DNA of 64,000 bases from Leucobacter tardus (GCF_017583045.1 NZ_JAGFBF010000001.1:620001-684000), one strand, 5' to 3'. Shown: positions 8,553 to 16,751, numbered from the stretch's first letter. Numbers and translations are program-made. Notes: generated by a model not told the origin, from the sequence alone.

Positions 8553-9848
8553 CTACGCACCGGGATCGGCCCAGCCGAACACGATCGCCGGGTGCCCGAA
8601 CCGCCACCAGAAGCTCGGCTCGGTGATCGCCGCTCCGGTGACGACGCGCACCTGCTCGGTGCCGCTCGGGGTGGCGACCGTCACGGCGCCGACGACGCTG
8701 CCGGCATCGCCGGCCGATACCGCGCCGACCGCGCTCGACAGGTGCGCGACCTCTCCCGGCACAAGCACGGCGGCGGCACCGCCGTCCGCGATGAGCGGCA
8801 CCTCGCTCCCGTCCCAGGCCACCGCACTCCCGACCACGGTCTCCGGGGCGAGCAGCTCCGTCATGCGCGCGGTGGCGAGTGCGGCATCGAGCACGGCGCG
8901 GGAGTCCGCGGCGCGAGCCTCGTCACCAGTGCGACCCAGAACCGCTGAGATGGCCGTGACCGGCCGGCCGTCGACGACCGCGGTGCGCGCGGCGAGCAGA
9001 TGGAAGCCGGCGAAGGTCGACGTTCCCGTCTTCACCCCGATCACGCCTTCCTCACCCAGGATCGGGTTGCTGTTCTCGATCGGACCGATGCCCGGGATGT
9101 CCACCCACGACTGATGAACGATCTCGGCGATGACCGGGTGCTCCAGCGCGAGCGAGCCCAGCCGCACGAGGTCCGCTGCGGTCGCCGTGTTCTCGGGTGA
9201 GAGCCCGGTGGGTTCGATGACGCGCAGACTCTCCAGTCCTTCACGTTCGGCCCAGGCCGATGCGGCATCGGCGAAGGCGGCCTCGCTGCCGAACACCCAC
9301 TCGGCGTAGAGGATCGCATAGTTGTTGGCGGAGGGCATCAGCACGAGTTCGAGCATCTGACGTTCGGTGAGCTCGAGCCCGGCGGGGGCGTCCGCCACGA
9401 CCCCGTTCTCGGCCAGCACGCGCTCGCGCACCGCATCGTCGGCCGCGGTGACGGTGTAGGTGGGGCCGGACTCTCCCGTCTGCAACGGTCGGCGCTCCAG
9501 GCCGACGAGCGCGGTCACGAGCTTCGTCAGGCTGGCGATCCCGATCGGCGCGCCGTCGCTCGCCCAGACTGACTCGCCGTGGAGAAATCCGACGGCCGTG
9601 GGATCCGCTGCCTCGGAGGTGATCGCCGCAAGGGCGCGCTCGTCGGCGGCCACCTCCTGCTCCGCATCGATCTCGAGCACCGGTGCGATGTCGGGCAACG
9701 GTGCGAGACCGACCGCGCCCGCGTACGCGCCCGTCAGCGCAGCAGCGAGCGCTCCGGCGGCGACGGTTCTCCGGCGGCGGCCTCGACGGCTCGCGTCCGG
9801 TGCGCCACCGCGCGGCGTCCGAGGGTCCGGTTGGGGCAGCGCACTCAC
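8553..9848 (-). CDS. D-alanyl-D-alanine carboxypeptidase (class C low-molecular-mass PBP)
   Basis: A 431-residue serine DD-peptidase trimming peptidoglycan stem peptides outside the membrane. The N-terminus has an arginine run (RRGRRRR) then one hydrophobic helix (AAGALAAALTGAYAGAV), a signal anchor. The three penicillin-binding motifs are present: SLTK at residues 106-109, SANN for SxN in MPSANNYA, and KTGTS. The C-terminal third is a beta-rich extension as in PBP5-type enzymes. The start is GTG 9848, overlapping the stop of the upstream SDR gene (GTGA), so translation is probably coupled. The pairing with an SDR under TetR control is unexpected for a housekeeping cell-wall enzyme. Confidence 0.88.
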   Translation of the reverse strand: MSALPQPDPRTPRGGAPDASRRGRRRRTVAAGALAAALTGAYAGAVGLAPLPDIAPVLEIDAEQEVAADERALAAITSEAADPTAVGFLHGESVWASDGAPIGIASLTKLVTALVGLERRPLQTGESGPTYTVTAADDAVRERVLAENGVVADAPAGLELTERQMLELVLMPSANNYAILYAEWVFGSEAAFADAASAWAEREGLESLRVIEPTGLSPENTATAADLVRLGSLALEHPVIAEIVHQSWVDIPGIGPIENSNPILGEEGVIGVKTGTSTFAGFHLLAARTAVVDGRPVTAISAVLGRTGDEARAADSRAVLDAALATARMTELLAPETVVGSAVAWDGSEVPLIADGGAAAVLVPGEVAHLSSAVGAVSAGDAGSVVGAVTVATPSGTEQVRVVTGAAITEPSFWWRFGHPAIVFGWADPGA

Positions 9849-10684
9849 TCCTCCAGGCTAGCCTCCGCGGCAATGAAGCGCGGGTCTCGTCGGTAATCCG
9901 CGCGACGTGTGGCGAGTGCGGCCGCCACCTGCGCGGGTGCGTCATCGCCGACGATGACGCGCAGTCGTTCATCGTCAGCGGCTGCGACGTGGTCCAGGAT
10001 CGCGAGGGCGGCCTTGTGCGGATCGGCTCCTCGGACCGCATCGGTCTCGGGCCAGGGCACGCGTGCGGTGCCGAAGAGGCGGGTGCGCAGTGCATCGTAG
10101 TGCGGCATCGGCGTGGAGAAGCGCATGCTCGATCCGGCCCACTCGGTATCGAGTGCCCCCGGCTCGATCAGCGACACCGTGATGCCGAACTCCGCGACCT
10201 CGGCGGCCATGGCCTCGCTGAACGCTTCGAGCCCCCACTTCGTGGCGTTGTACGTGCCGAGCGTCGGCATGGTGCCGACCGCCCCCACCGTGGAGATCTG
10301 TACGATGTGACCCGCGCCGCGGTCGCGCATGAGCGGGATGACCGCCTGACTGAGCCAGAGCGGCCCGAGCAGGTTCGTGTCGACGATGGAGCGGGCCGCG
10401 TCTTCCGTGATCTCCTCGGCAGCGCCGATGAAGCCGGTGCCGGCGTTGTTCACGAGCACGTCGATGCCCCCATGGCGTGCGGCGATGTCTGCGACGACGG
10501 CGTGGGCTGCGGCGCGATCGCGCACGTCGAGGTGCTCGACCGTGAGCCGCTCGTGCGCCGGCAGCTCGTGTCCCTCCCGCATCGTGGCGACGACGGTGTG
10601 CCCCGCATCGAGGGCGGCGCGCGTGAGGGCTCGGCCGAGACCGCCGTTCGCGCCGGTGATCATCCAGACAGCTGCGTGAGTCAT
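9845..10684 (-). CDS. SDR-family oxidoreductase
   Basis: A 279-residue classical short-chain dehydrogenase. ITGANGGLGRAL is the NAD(P)-binding glycine motif, NNAG follows in LVNNAGTGFIG, and the catalytic Tyr-Lys pair is in YNATKWGLEAFSEA. It resembles the family often labelled oxidoreductase/short-chain dehydrogenase with an extended tail. I start at ATG 10684 because TACGCT sits 6 nt upstream on the minus strand; a further upstream start would run into the operator. It heads a two-gene unit with the DD-carboxypeptidase and is divergent from a TetR regulator sharing a palindromic operator (10699-10725). Substrate unknown. Confidence 0.85.
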   Translation of the reverse strand: MTHAAVWMITGANGGLGRALTRAALDAGHTVVATMREGHELPAHERLTVEHLDVRDRAAAHAVVADIAARHGGIDVLVNNAGTGFIGAAEEITEDAARSIVDTNLLGPLWLSQAVIPLMRDRGAGHIVQISTVGAVGTMPTLGTYNATKWGLEAFSEAMAAEVAEFGITVSLIEPGALDTEWAGSSMRFSTPMPHYDALRTRLFGTARVPWPETDAVRGADPHKAALAILDHVAAADDERLRVIVGDDAPAQVAAALATRRADYRRDPRFIAAEASLEE

Positions 10685-10690
10685 GCGGCC

Positions 10691-10696
10691 AGCGTA
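10691..10696 (-). promoter_or_regulatory. -10 hexamer TACGCT for leaderless SDR gene
   Basis: TACGCT on the minus strand, 6 nt before the ATG at 10684. The operator palindrome begins 3 bp upstream, covering the position of RNA polymerase. Confidence 0.55.
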
Positions 10697-10698
10697 TC

Positions 10699-10725
10699 TC
10701 AAACTGGACGCTGCGTCTCGTTTGA
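10699..10725. promoter_or_regulatory. 27-bp palindromic operator between SDR and TetR genes
   Basis: Outer arms TCAAAC (10699-10704) and GTTTGA (10720-10725), inner arms GACGC (10707-10711) and GCGTC (10713-10717), centred on base 10712; only the two pairs between the arms mismatch. It sits between the -10 elements of both divergent genes, the usual place for a TetR autorepressor site. Confidence 0.75.
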
Positions 10726-10728
10726 CGG

Positions 10729-10734
10729 TACAGT
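10729..10734 (+). promoter_or_regulatory. -10 hexamer TACAGT for leaderless TetR gene
   Basis: TACAGT with 6 nt to the ATG at 10741; directly adjacent to the palindromic operator. Confidence 0.5.
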
Positions 10735-10740
10735 GGAGGC

Positions 10741-11304
10741 ATGGCGAGACGGTCGACAGCGACGAAAGTGCATCGGGCGGTCGTCGATATGGTCGGCTCG
10801 GCGCCGGTTGCGGCGATCACCATGGAGGGCATCGCCGAGCGAGCCGGGGTGAGCAAGCAGACGCTCTACCGCAGCTGGGCTTCGACGGGTGCCATTCTGT
10901 GCGATGCATTGCTCGCCCGCAGCGTCGATGCGCGCGGCGCGGTCGTCGTCCCCGATTCGGGTGACCTGCACGTCGACCTGCGGTTCCTGGCTCTGGCCAT
11001 GGTCGAGGAGCTGACGGATCGCGAGCAGGGTCCCTTGCTGCGCGCCGTCACCGCCGAAGTGCTGTCGGACGACGCGCTCGGCAGTCAGGTGCGGGAGCAC
11101 CTGCTGCACCCGCAGTTGCGCGGCATCGCCGAGCGCTTCCGGGCAGCGAACGTCGCCGACCCCGATGCGGCCGCGGAGCTCTTCGTGGGACCGATCTTTC
11201 ATCGCTGGCTACTGCGCACGCGGCCCTTCGCGGAGGGGTGGGCCGAGGGTCACGCCGCCCGCGTCGTTCGTGCGGTCCAAGCGACGGACGACGCGGGTGC
11301 GTGA
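10741..11304 (+). CDS. TetR/AcrR-family repressor
   Basis: A 187-residue regulator with the N-terminal helix-turn-helix at about residues 27-48 (ITMEGIAERAGVSKQTLYRSW) and a divergent ligand-binding C-terminal half. It is divergent from the SDR gene; the 56-bp gap holds a 27-bp palindrome that overlaps both promoters. It therefore most likely represses itself and the SDR/carboxypeptidase unit until an unknown ligand binds. The -10 hexamer predicts a leaderless message. The inducer cannot be inferred. Confidence 0.88.
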   Translation: MARRSTATKVHRAVVDMVGSAPVAAITMEGIAERAGVSKQTLYRSWASTGAILCDALLARSVDARGAVVVPDSGDLHVDLRFLALAMVEELTDREQGPLLRAVTAEVLSDDALGSQVREHLLHPQLRGIAERFRAANVADPDAAAELFVGPIFHRWLLRTRPFAEGWAEGHAARVVRAVQATDDAGA

Positions 11305-11321
11305 GCGCGTCGTGACGCGGG

Positions 11322-11350
11322 TTGCGCCCGGGCGTGTCCCTCGCTAAGAT
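11322..11350 (+). promoter_or_regulatory. Promoter of rpmB-rpmG-rpsN
   Basis: TTGCGC (11322-11327), 17-nt spacer, TAAGAT (11345-11350). The TSS would fall near 11357, leaving a ~110-nt leader before rpmB. I looked for a Zur-type box here and saw none. Confidence 0.5.
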
Positions 11351-11467
11351 TGCTCTTTGGCTGTGCGAAGTCCCATCGCGCAGACCGCGAGCGCATGCAG
11401 TACGGGCGCTTGCAGACAAGAAATCTTGGGTGGGGTCGTCCGATCCCACGGTATGAGAGGAAACACC

Positions 11468-11704
11468 ATGGCAGCAGTGTGCCAGGTGACCGGCGCCGTT
11501 CCCGGCTTCGGTCACAACATTTCACACTCGCACCGTCGCACGAAGCGTCGGTTCGATCCGAACATCCAGAAGAAGACCTACTACGTGCCCTCGCTCGGCC
11601 GCAAGGTGACCCTCACCCTGTCGGCTAAGGGCATCAAGGTGATCGACGCTCGGGGTATCGAGTCCGTCGTCACCGACCTCCAGAAGCGCGGGGTGAAGAT
11701 CTAA
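11468..11704 (+). CDS. rpmB: 50S ribosomal protein L28
   Basis: A 78-residue L28 beginning [29 protein letters not shown], the family signature, and ending [12 protein letters not shown]. It lacks the two CxxC pairs, so it is the zinc-independent (C-minus) form. The start is ATG 11468, preceded by GAGAGGAAA. First gene of a three-gene ribosomal protein cluster; its stop overlaps the rpmG start by 1 bp (TAATG). Confidence 0.95.
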   Translation: MAAVCQVTGAVPGFGHNISHSHRRTKRRFDPNIQKKTYYVPSLGRKVTLTLSAKGIKVIDARGIESVVTDLQKRGVKI

Positions 11705-11871
11705 TGGCGAAGCAGCAGGACGTCCGTCCCATCATCAAGCTCCGTTCGACGGCGGGCACCGGGTTCACGTACGTGACGAAGAAGAACCGTCGCAACACCC
11801 CCGACCGCCTCGTGCTCAAGAAGTACGATCCGGTGGTCCGCAAGCACGTCGACTTCCGAGAGGAGCGCTAA
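11704..11871 (+). CDS. rpmG: 50S ribosomal protein L33
   Basis: A 55-residue protein starting [19 protein letters not shown] and ending KHVDFREER, an unmistakable L33. No cysteines are present, so this is the zinc-free type. The ATG at 11704 overlaps the rpmB stop codon by one base, implying translational coupling, and rpsN follows after 2 bp. It binds near the exit site of the 50S subunit. Confidence 0.95.
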   Translation: MAKQQDVRPIIKLRSTAGTGFTYVTKKNRRNTPDRLVLKKYDPVVRKHVDFREER

Positions 11872-11873
11872 TC

Positions 11874-12179
11874 ATGGCGAAGAAGAGCATGATTGCCAAG
11901 AACAAGCAGCGCCAGGCTGTCGTCGCCCGTTACGCGGAGCGTCGCGCCGAGCTGAAGAAGGCCCTCATCGATCCGAACGGATCGGATGAGAGCCGCGAGG
12001 CCGCACGCGTCGGTCTGCAGAAGCTGCCCCGCGACGCCTCGCCGGTGCGCGTGCGCAGCCGCGACGTCATCGACGGCCGCCCCCGCGGTGTCCTGACGAA
12101 GTACGGCGTCAGCCGTGTGCGGTTCCGCGCCATGGCGCACCGCGGCGAACTGCCGGGCATCACGAAGTCCAGCTGGTAA
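11874..12179 (+). CDS. rpsN: 30S ribosomal protein S14 (zinc-free type)
   Basis: A 101-residue long-form S14: [20 protein letters not shown] at the start and [22 protein letters not shown] at the end. The long form lacks the CxxC...CxxC zinc ribbon of the short, 61-residue form. All three genes of this cluster are thus zinc-independent. In several actinobacteria such clusters are zinc-repressed duplicates; whether zinc-binding copies exist elsewhere in this genome is not visible. A strong hairpin terminator follows. Confidence 0.95.
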   Translation: MAKKSMIAKNKQRQAVVARYAERRAELKKALIDPNGSDESREAARVGLQKLPRDASPVRVRSRDVIDGRPRGVLTKYGVSRVRFRAMAHRGELPGITKSSW

Positions 12180-12196
12180 GCCCACCGCTTTCCTGA

Positions 12197-12230
12197 CAGC
12201 GGGCGCATCCCCTCGGGGGTGCGCCCGCTG
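12197..12230 (+). terminator. Hairpin terminator after rpsN
   Basis: Long GC-rich hairpin: 5' arm begins CAGCGGGCGCA (12197), 3' arm ends TGCGCCCGCTG (12230), about 15 pairs with a CTCG loop. The following sequence has no clear T-run. Confidence 0.7.
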
Positions 12231-12274
12231 TGCTGTGTGCGCACGGCATCGACGGGTCGACCGCGCGTGCAGGA

Positions 12275-12304
12275 TTGTGTGCGCGCCCCGCGCGCAGATA
12301 GCGT
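12275..12304 (+). promoter_or_regulatory. Candidate promoter of DoeA-like operon
   Basis: TTGTGT (12275-12280), 18 nt, TAGCGT (12299-12304), about 50 nt before the GTG at 12357. A G-rich AAGGGGG precedes the start as a ribosome binding site. Confidence 0.4.
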
Positions 12305-12356
12305 GAGATCAGTGCTGATGACAGAGCGGTGAACGGCAGGAACAAGGGGGCGTCTC

Positions 12357-13556
12357 GTGGCGGAGATCGTGGTCGAGCGGGCGGAGTACGAGTCGCGGAT
12401 CAATCGGGTGCGCGAAGCACTCGTGCGCGACGGGTTCGACGGGATCCTCGTCGTCGACCCGGCGAACCTGTACTACCTCACGGGGTACAACGCCTGGTCC
12501 TTCTACATGCCGCAAGCGCTGTACGTGCCCGTCGGCGGTGACGTGACGCTGATGATGCGCGAGATGGACGCGGTGGGCGCGCACCGGACCGCCGTGGTGG
12601 GTGCGAGCTGGGTGCTCGGCTACCCCGAGACTTATGTGCACCAGCAGGATCGCCACCCGATGACGTGGTGCGCGGAGCAGCTCGTGGCGACGCATCGGAT
12701 CCTTCCCGGTACGCGGCGCATCGCCTACGAGGGCGACGCGCACTTCTTCTCCCCGCGCAGTTTCCGGGCATTCGCCGACGCGGTGACGGCGGCGATGCCG
12801 GGTATCGAACTCGTCGACAGCCACGAGCTCGTGAACTGGGTGCGGGTCGTGAAGTCGGACACCGAGATCGACATCATGCGCCGGGCGGGGGTCATCGCGA
12901 GCGAGGCCATGCGGGTGGGGATCGAGGCGATCGACGAGGGCGTCTCGCAGGCGGAGCTCGCGGCGCTCATCCTCGCGCAGCAGGCGCGCGGAGTGCCGGG
13001 CAGTGAGGGCGACTACCCCGCCATCATGCCGATGCTCCCGATCGGGGAGGGCGCCGATACGCCGCACCTCACCTGGACGGGCAAACCGCTCGTGCGCAAC
13101 GAGGGCGTCTCCATCGAGCTCGCCGGCGTCTACCGCCGCTATCACGCGCCGCTGGCGCGCACCGTGGCGCTCGGCACCCCCAGTGCCGAGCTCGACCGGG
13201 TCGCGAAGGTGACCGTCGAGGGTCTGCAGGCGGCGCTCGACGCCGTGCGCCCGGGGGCGACGGCAGCCGACCCGGTGCTCGCGTGGGAGCGGGTGATCGC
13301 GCAGCACGGACTCGAGAAGCGCTCGCGCCTCGGCTACTCGGTCGGGGTGGGCTACCCGCCGGATTGGGGCGAGCACACCGTGAGCCTGCGCGCCGACGAC
13401 ACGACCGAGCTGCAGGAGAACATGACGTTCCACATGATCGCCGGCATGTGGATGATCGGATACGGGTACGAGCTGTCGGAGACGATCCGCGTGAGCGCTG
13501 ACGGTGTGGAAGTGCTGACGGATGCGCCGCGACGCCTCATCGTGCGGGGTGCCTGA
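12357..13556 (+). CDS. Creatinase/M24-fold hydrolase, ectoine hydrolase (DoeA)-like
   Basis: A 399-residue pita-bread-fold protein with an N-terminal creatinase domain (to ~150) and a C-terminal M24 domain. It lacks the full dimetal ligand set of true Xaa-Pro peptidases: the first Asp position is in ELAGVYRRYHAPLART, where DoeA and creatinase-like enzymes have Glu. The segment YPPDWGEHTVSLR and the late Glu in YELSETIRV also match my memory of ectoine hydrolases, which open the ectoine ring to N-acetyl-diaminobutyrate. The next gene is an M20 amidohydrolase, directly abutting, and then an MHS symporter, as expected for uptake, ring opening and deacylation. It could instead act on another cyclic amidine or on creatine-like substrates. 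Confidence 0.65.
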   Translation: MAEIVVERAEYESRINRVREALVRDGFDGILVVDPANLYYLTGYNAWSFYMPQALYVPVGGDVTLMMREMDAVGAHRTAVVGASWVLGYPETYVHQQDRHPMTWCAEQLVATHRILPGTRRIAYEGDAHFFSPRSFRAFADAVTAAMPGIELVDSHELVNWVRVVKSDTEIDIMRRAGVIASEAMRVGIEAIDEGVSQAELAALILAQQARGVPGSEGDYPAIMPMLPIGEGADTPHLTWTGKPLVRNEGVSIELAGVYRRYHAPLARTVALGTPSAELDRVAKVTVEGLQAALDAVRPGATAADPVLAWERVIAQHGLEKRSRLGYSVGVGYPPDWGEHTVSLRADDTTELQENMTFHMIAGMWMIGYGYELSETIRVSADGVEVLTDAPRRLIVRGA

Positions 13557-14771
13557 GTGGGTGTCGCGCACGCCGCTGAGGCTGAGGCATTGGCGTCTCT
13601 CGATCTCGATCGGATCATCGCCGACACCTGCGATCTGATCCGCGCGGGCGGTGAGAATCCGGGCGACACCGAGGAGCGGTCCGTTGCCGCGCTGCGCGGG
13701 ATCGCCGAGCGCACCGGTGCCGCGGTGACGCTGCAGGAGGTCGCTCCCGGCCGGCAGAACCTGCGGGCGGCGATGGGGCCGGAAGGCGCTCCGACGATCC
13801 TGTTCCTCGGGCACAGCGATGTCGTGCCCGCGGGGGAGGGATGGTCCGGCGCACCGTTCGAGCCGCGCGTCGCGGATGACCGGATCGTCGGCCGCGGGTC
13901 GACCGATATGAAGGGCGGACTCGCGGCGGTGATCGCTGCAATGGCGGCAGTTTCGCGAGTCGTGCCCGGGATCCGTCTCGAGCTCCTCTGCACCGTGGAC
14001 GAGGAGGACCGGGCGACTGGGGTCCACGCGGCCCTCCCCGAGCTCGACATGCCCGACGCGATCGCCTGCATCGTTGCCGAACCCACCGACCTCGACGTCG
14101 TCGTCGCGTGTCGCGGAGCGAGCAACCTGATCGTCGACCTCGTCGGGGCCTCGGCGCACGCGGGTCGACCGGAGGAGGGTGCGAGCGCCATTTCGGCTGC
14201 GAGTCGTCTCGTCCAGCTCGTCGACGCGCGGCACGCCGACGCGCGCGCGGCCGATCCCGACCCGTTGCTCGGCAGCGCGAGCTGGAACGTCGGTACGATC
14301 ACGGGCGGCAGCGGCACCTCGATGGTTCCGCGACAGTGCACCGTCACGGTCGACCGCCGCACGATGCCCGGCGAGGATCCGGAGGCGATCCTGGCCGAGT
14401 TGCTGGACGACGCCAGGGCCGACCTCGCCGCGTCCGGGATCGCGGGCGCCGAGCGCATCACGCTCACCGGGCGCGTCGACATGGCCATGCCGGGGTTCCG
14501 CACCTCGCCGGAGGCGGCGGTCGCGACGAGTGCGGCTGCCGCGGTGCAGCGCTTCGGCGCGCCCGGGCGCACGACGGGGTGGACCGCCGCTTGCGAGGGC
14601 GGTTTCATCGCCGAGCACCTCGGGGTGCCGACCATCATCCTCGGCCCGGGAGACGTGACCACTCAGGCGCACCAGCCCGACGAGTATGTGCCCGTCGCCC
14701 ACCTCGACATCGCGGCGAAGGCCTACGTGCTGACGGTACTGAGGCTGTCGGAGCAGGCGCAGGTGCGTTAG
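13557..14771 (+). CDS. M20-family metallopeptidase/deacylase (ArgE/DapE type)
   Basis: A 404-residue M20 enzyme hydrolysing an amide of an amino acid. Dizinc motifs are present: HSD in LFLGHSDVVPAGEGW, the bridging Asp in GRGSTDMKGG, the catalytic Glu pair in CTVDEEDRATG, and Asp/Glu and His further on (AEPTDLD; GPGDVTTQAHQPDEYV). The lid dimerisation domain covers roughly residues 180-290. The GTG start directly follows the TGA of the DoeA-like gene, so the two are cotranslated. Context suggests it removes the acyl group from the product of the upstream hydrolase, a job done in other ectoine degraders by DoeB of an unrelated family (AstE/aspartoacylase). That role is inferred. Confidence 0.8.
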   Translation: MGVAHAAEAEALASLDLDRIIADTCDLIRAGGENPGDTEERSVAALRGIAERTGAAVTLQEVAPGRQNLRAAMGPEGAPTILFLGHSDVVPAGEGWSGAPFEPRVADDRIVGRGSTDMKGGLAAVIAAMAAVSRVVPGIRLELLCTVDEEDRATGVHAALPELDMPDAIACIVAEPTDLDVVVACRGASNLIVDLVGASAHAGRPEEGASAISAASRLVQLVDARHADARAADPDPLLGSASWNVGTITGGSGTSMVPRQCTVTVDRRTMPGEDPEAILAELLDDARADLAASGIAGAERITLTGRVDMAMPGFRTSPEAAVATSAAAAVQRFGAPGRTTGWTAACEGGFIAEHLGVPTIILGPGDVTTQAHQPDEYVPVAHLDIAAKAYVLTVLRLSEQAQVR

Positions 14772-14826
14772 TCTCCAACGCATCGAGCGCTCGGACTCGG
14801 GCGCGGGGAGAAGAGGTGCAGGCATC

Positions 14827-16257
14827 ATGAACGAACGACCCGGCGAGCTGCCGCCCATCACGCGCGATATCGACCTCACGCCGATGCAGCGCAGTCGGAC
14901 CCGGAAGTCGGTCGCCGGTTCGGCCATCGGCAATGCCATCGAGTGGTTCGACTACGGGGTGTACGGGTATCTCGTCATCTACGTCTCGGCGCTCTTCTTC
15001 GACTTCGGCGGCGACCAGGGCAGCGCGATGCCGCGGATCCTCGCGTTCGCGACGTTCGCCATCTCATTCCTCGTGCGTCCGCTGGGTGGCATCATCCTCG
15101 GGCCGCTCGGCGACCGGGTCGGTCGTCGCACGGTGCTCATGGCGACGATCCTGATGATCAGCGTCTCCACGGCAGCGATCGGGATCCTGCCCACCTACGA
15201 GACAGCCGGAGCCTGGGCGCCCCTGCTGCTCGTGCTGTGCCGGATGGTGCAGGGGTTCTCGGCCGGAGGCGAGTACGCCGGCGCCGCGGTCTTCATGGCC
15301 GAGCACGCTCCGGACAACCGCCGCGGGTTCTACGGCTCCTTCCTCGAATTCGGCACGCTCGCGGGCTTCTCGGGGGCGGCGATCCTCGTCACCACCCTGA
15401 CGCTCGTCGTCGGCGAGGACGGCATGATGGACGGCTGGTGGCGGCTGCCGTTCCTGCTCACGCTGCCGCTCGGACTGATCGCGGTCTGGCTGCGACGCAG
15501 CACCGATGAACCCGACACCTTCACCGAGGACGTCGCGGGCGCGCAGTCCGGTCAGGCCCAGACGGCGCGCGCAGCGCTCGGCAGCCTGCTCAAGAACTTC
15601 CCGGCTCAGGTGCTAAAGCTCGGCGGATTCGTGATCCTCATCAACGTGGCCTTCTACCTCGTGCTCACCTACATGCCGAGCTACCTGTCGAGCACGCTCG
15701 GGCACGGCGCAGCCGAGGCGAACTTCGCGCTCGTCATCATCCAGCTGATCATGATGGCGGTGATCGTGCCGTTCGGGGCGCTCTCCGACCGCATCGGACG
15801 CAAGCCGCTGCTCCTCGTCGCGAGCCTCGGGTTCACGGTGTTCTCCGTGCCCGCGATCATGCTCATCCAGATCGACACGCTCTGGGCGCAGCTGGCCGGC
15901 ATCGGCCTGCTCGGGCTCTTCCTCGTCATGGTGATCTCGAACATCTCGGCGACGCTTCCGGCGCTCTTCCCGACCTCCGTCCGCTACTCGGGGTTCGCGA
16001 TCGGGTACAACCTCTCCACCGCCATCTTCGGCGGAACTGCAGGCGCCGTGAACGAGACGCTCATCGATGCGACCGGAAATGTCCTGATCCCGGGCTGGTA
16101 TCTGGCAGCGGCCGGACTCATCGGCTTCCTGTCGATCCTGACTTTCAACGAGACCGCGGGCCGCTCGTTGCGCGGCAACGTGGTGCCGGGCAGCGACGAC
16201 GCGTTGCGGCGCGCGCAGGGCGAACAGCTCATCGGGGGCAAGCGTCGCAGTAGCTGA
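14827..16257 (+). CDS. MHS-family MFS symporter (ProP-like)
   Basis: A 476-residue 12-TM transporter of the metabolite:H+ symporter family. SAIGNAIEWFDYGVYGYL opens TM1 as in ProP/ShiA/KgtP, RPLGGIILGPLGDRVGRR is the conserved loop 2-3 motif, and FSAGGEYAGAAVFMAEHAP is the TM4-5 signature. MHS members import betaine, proline, ectoine, citrate or aromatic acids. Its position 55 bp behind the DoeA-like/M20 pair on the same strand suggests it imports their substrate. Start ATG 14827 is preceded by a purine-rich GGGGAGAAG stretch. Confidence 0.88.
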   Translation: MNERPGELPPITRDIDLTPMQRSRTRKSVAGSAIGNAIEWFDYGVYGYLVIYVSALFFDFGGDQGSAMPRILAFATFAISFLVRPLGGIILGPLGDRVGRRTVLMATILMISVSTAAIGILPTYETAGAWAPLLLVLCRMVQGFSAGGEYAGAAVFMAEHAPDNRRGFYGSFLEFGTLAGFSGAAILVTTLTLVVGEDGMMDGWWRLPFLLTLPLGLIAVWLRRSTDEPDTFTEDVAGAQSGQAQTARAALGSLLKNFPAQVLKLGGFVILINVAFYLVLTYMPSYLSSTLGHGAAEANFALVIIQLIMMAVIVPFGALSDRIGRKPLLLVASLGFTVFSVPAIMLIQIDTLWAQLAGIGLLGLFLVMVISNISATLPALFPTSVRYSGFAIGYNLSTAIFGGTAGAVNETLIDATGNVLIPGWYLAAAGLIGFLSILTFNETAGRSLRGNVVPGSDDALRRAQGEQLIGGKRRSS

Positions 16258-16418
16258 CTGAGCGGTCTCCCTGAGAAATGTGTGAATGAAATCCGCAGAA
16301 TTCCGCCAGTGTGAGGTAGATTCGTACCGATCAACCGATCGCTCCGCCCACCCGGGGGAGCAGTAGAACACGATCAGAGGCGTGACCCGACGCGGTCGCC
16401 GCCTTGAAAGGACCAGAG

Positions 16419-16697
16419 ATGTCACTGAACAAGACCGAGCTCGTCGCCAAGATCGCCGCTGAGACCGGCCAGAGCCAGGCAGCCGTTTCGAGCGTTGTCG
16501 ACGGCCTCTTCGCCGCCGTGTCCGAGACCGTCGCCGCAGGCGAGAAGGTGTCGATCCCGGGTTGGCTGACCTTCGAGACCGCCACCACCGCTGCACGTAC
16601 GGGCCGCAACCCCCGCACGGGCGAGACCATCGAGATCCCCGCAGGCAAGCGCGTGAAGGTCTCCGTGGGCTCGAAGCTCAAGAGCGCGGTCAAGTAA
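16419..16697 (+). CDS. hup: HU-family nucleoid DNA-binding protein
   Basis: A 92-residue HU: MSLNKTELVAKIAAETGQSQAAVSSVVDGLF forms the dimerising helices, and the arm shows the signature RTGRNPRTGETIEIPAGKRVKVSVGSKLK. Unlike mycobacterial HupB it has no long lysine-rich tail. The start is ATG 16419 with AAAGGA upstream; the codon at 16404 would add MKGPE and destroy that site. It stands alone with its own terminator. The 160-bp gap before it holds a possible -10 TAGATT (16317-16322) without a convincing -35. Confidence 0.95.
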   Translation: MSLNKTELVAKIAAETGQSQAAVSSVVDGLFAAVSETVAAGEKVSIPGWLTFETATTAARTGRNPRTGETIEIPAGKRVKVSVGSKLKSAVK

Positions 16698-16711
16698 GAC
16701 CTCTCCCTGTT

Positions 16712-16751
16712 CAGCACCCCCCGGTCGGCGTCAGCCGGCCGGGGGGTGCTG
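16712..16751 (+). terminator. Hairpin terminator after HU gene
   Basis: Perfect 13-bp arms: CAGCACCCCCCGG (16712-16724) and CCGGGGGGTGCTG (16739-16751), followed by CGTTTG. Confidence 0.8.

Noticed and set aside
11305..11467. Zur box upstream of rpmB
   Set aside because: Looked for an AT-rich inverted repeat of the Zur type because the cluster is zinc-free; none seen, only a standard promoter.
13557..14771. DapE (succinyl-diaminopimelate desuccinylase) proper
   Set aside because: M20 motifs fit the superfamily, but abutment to a DoeA-like gene and a solute symporter argues against a lysine biosynthesis role.
12309..14939. 876-codon minus-strand open frame
   Set aside because: Covers the DoeA-like and M20 genes in antisense; arginine/histidine-rich, no domain, while the plus-strand genes have full catalytic motifs.
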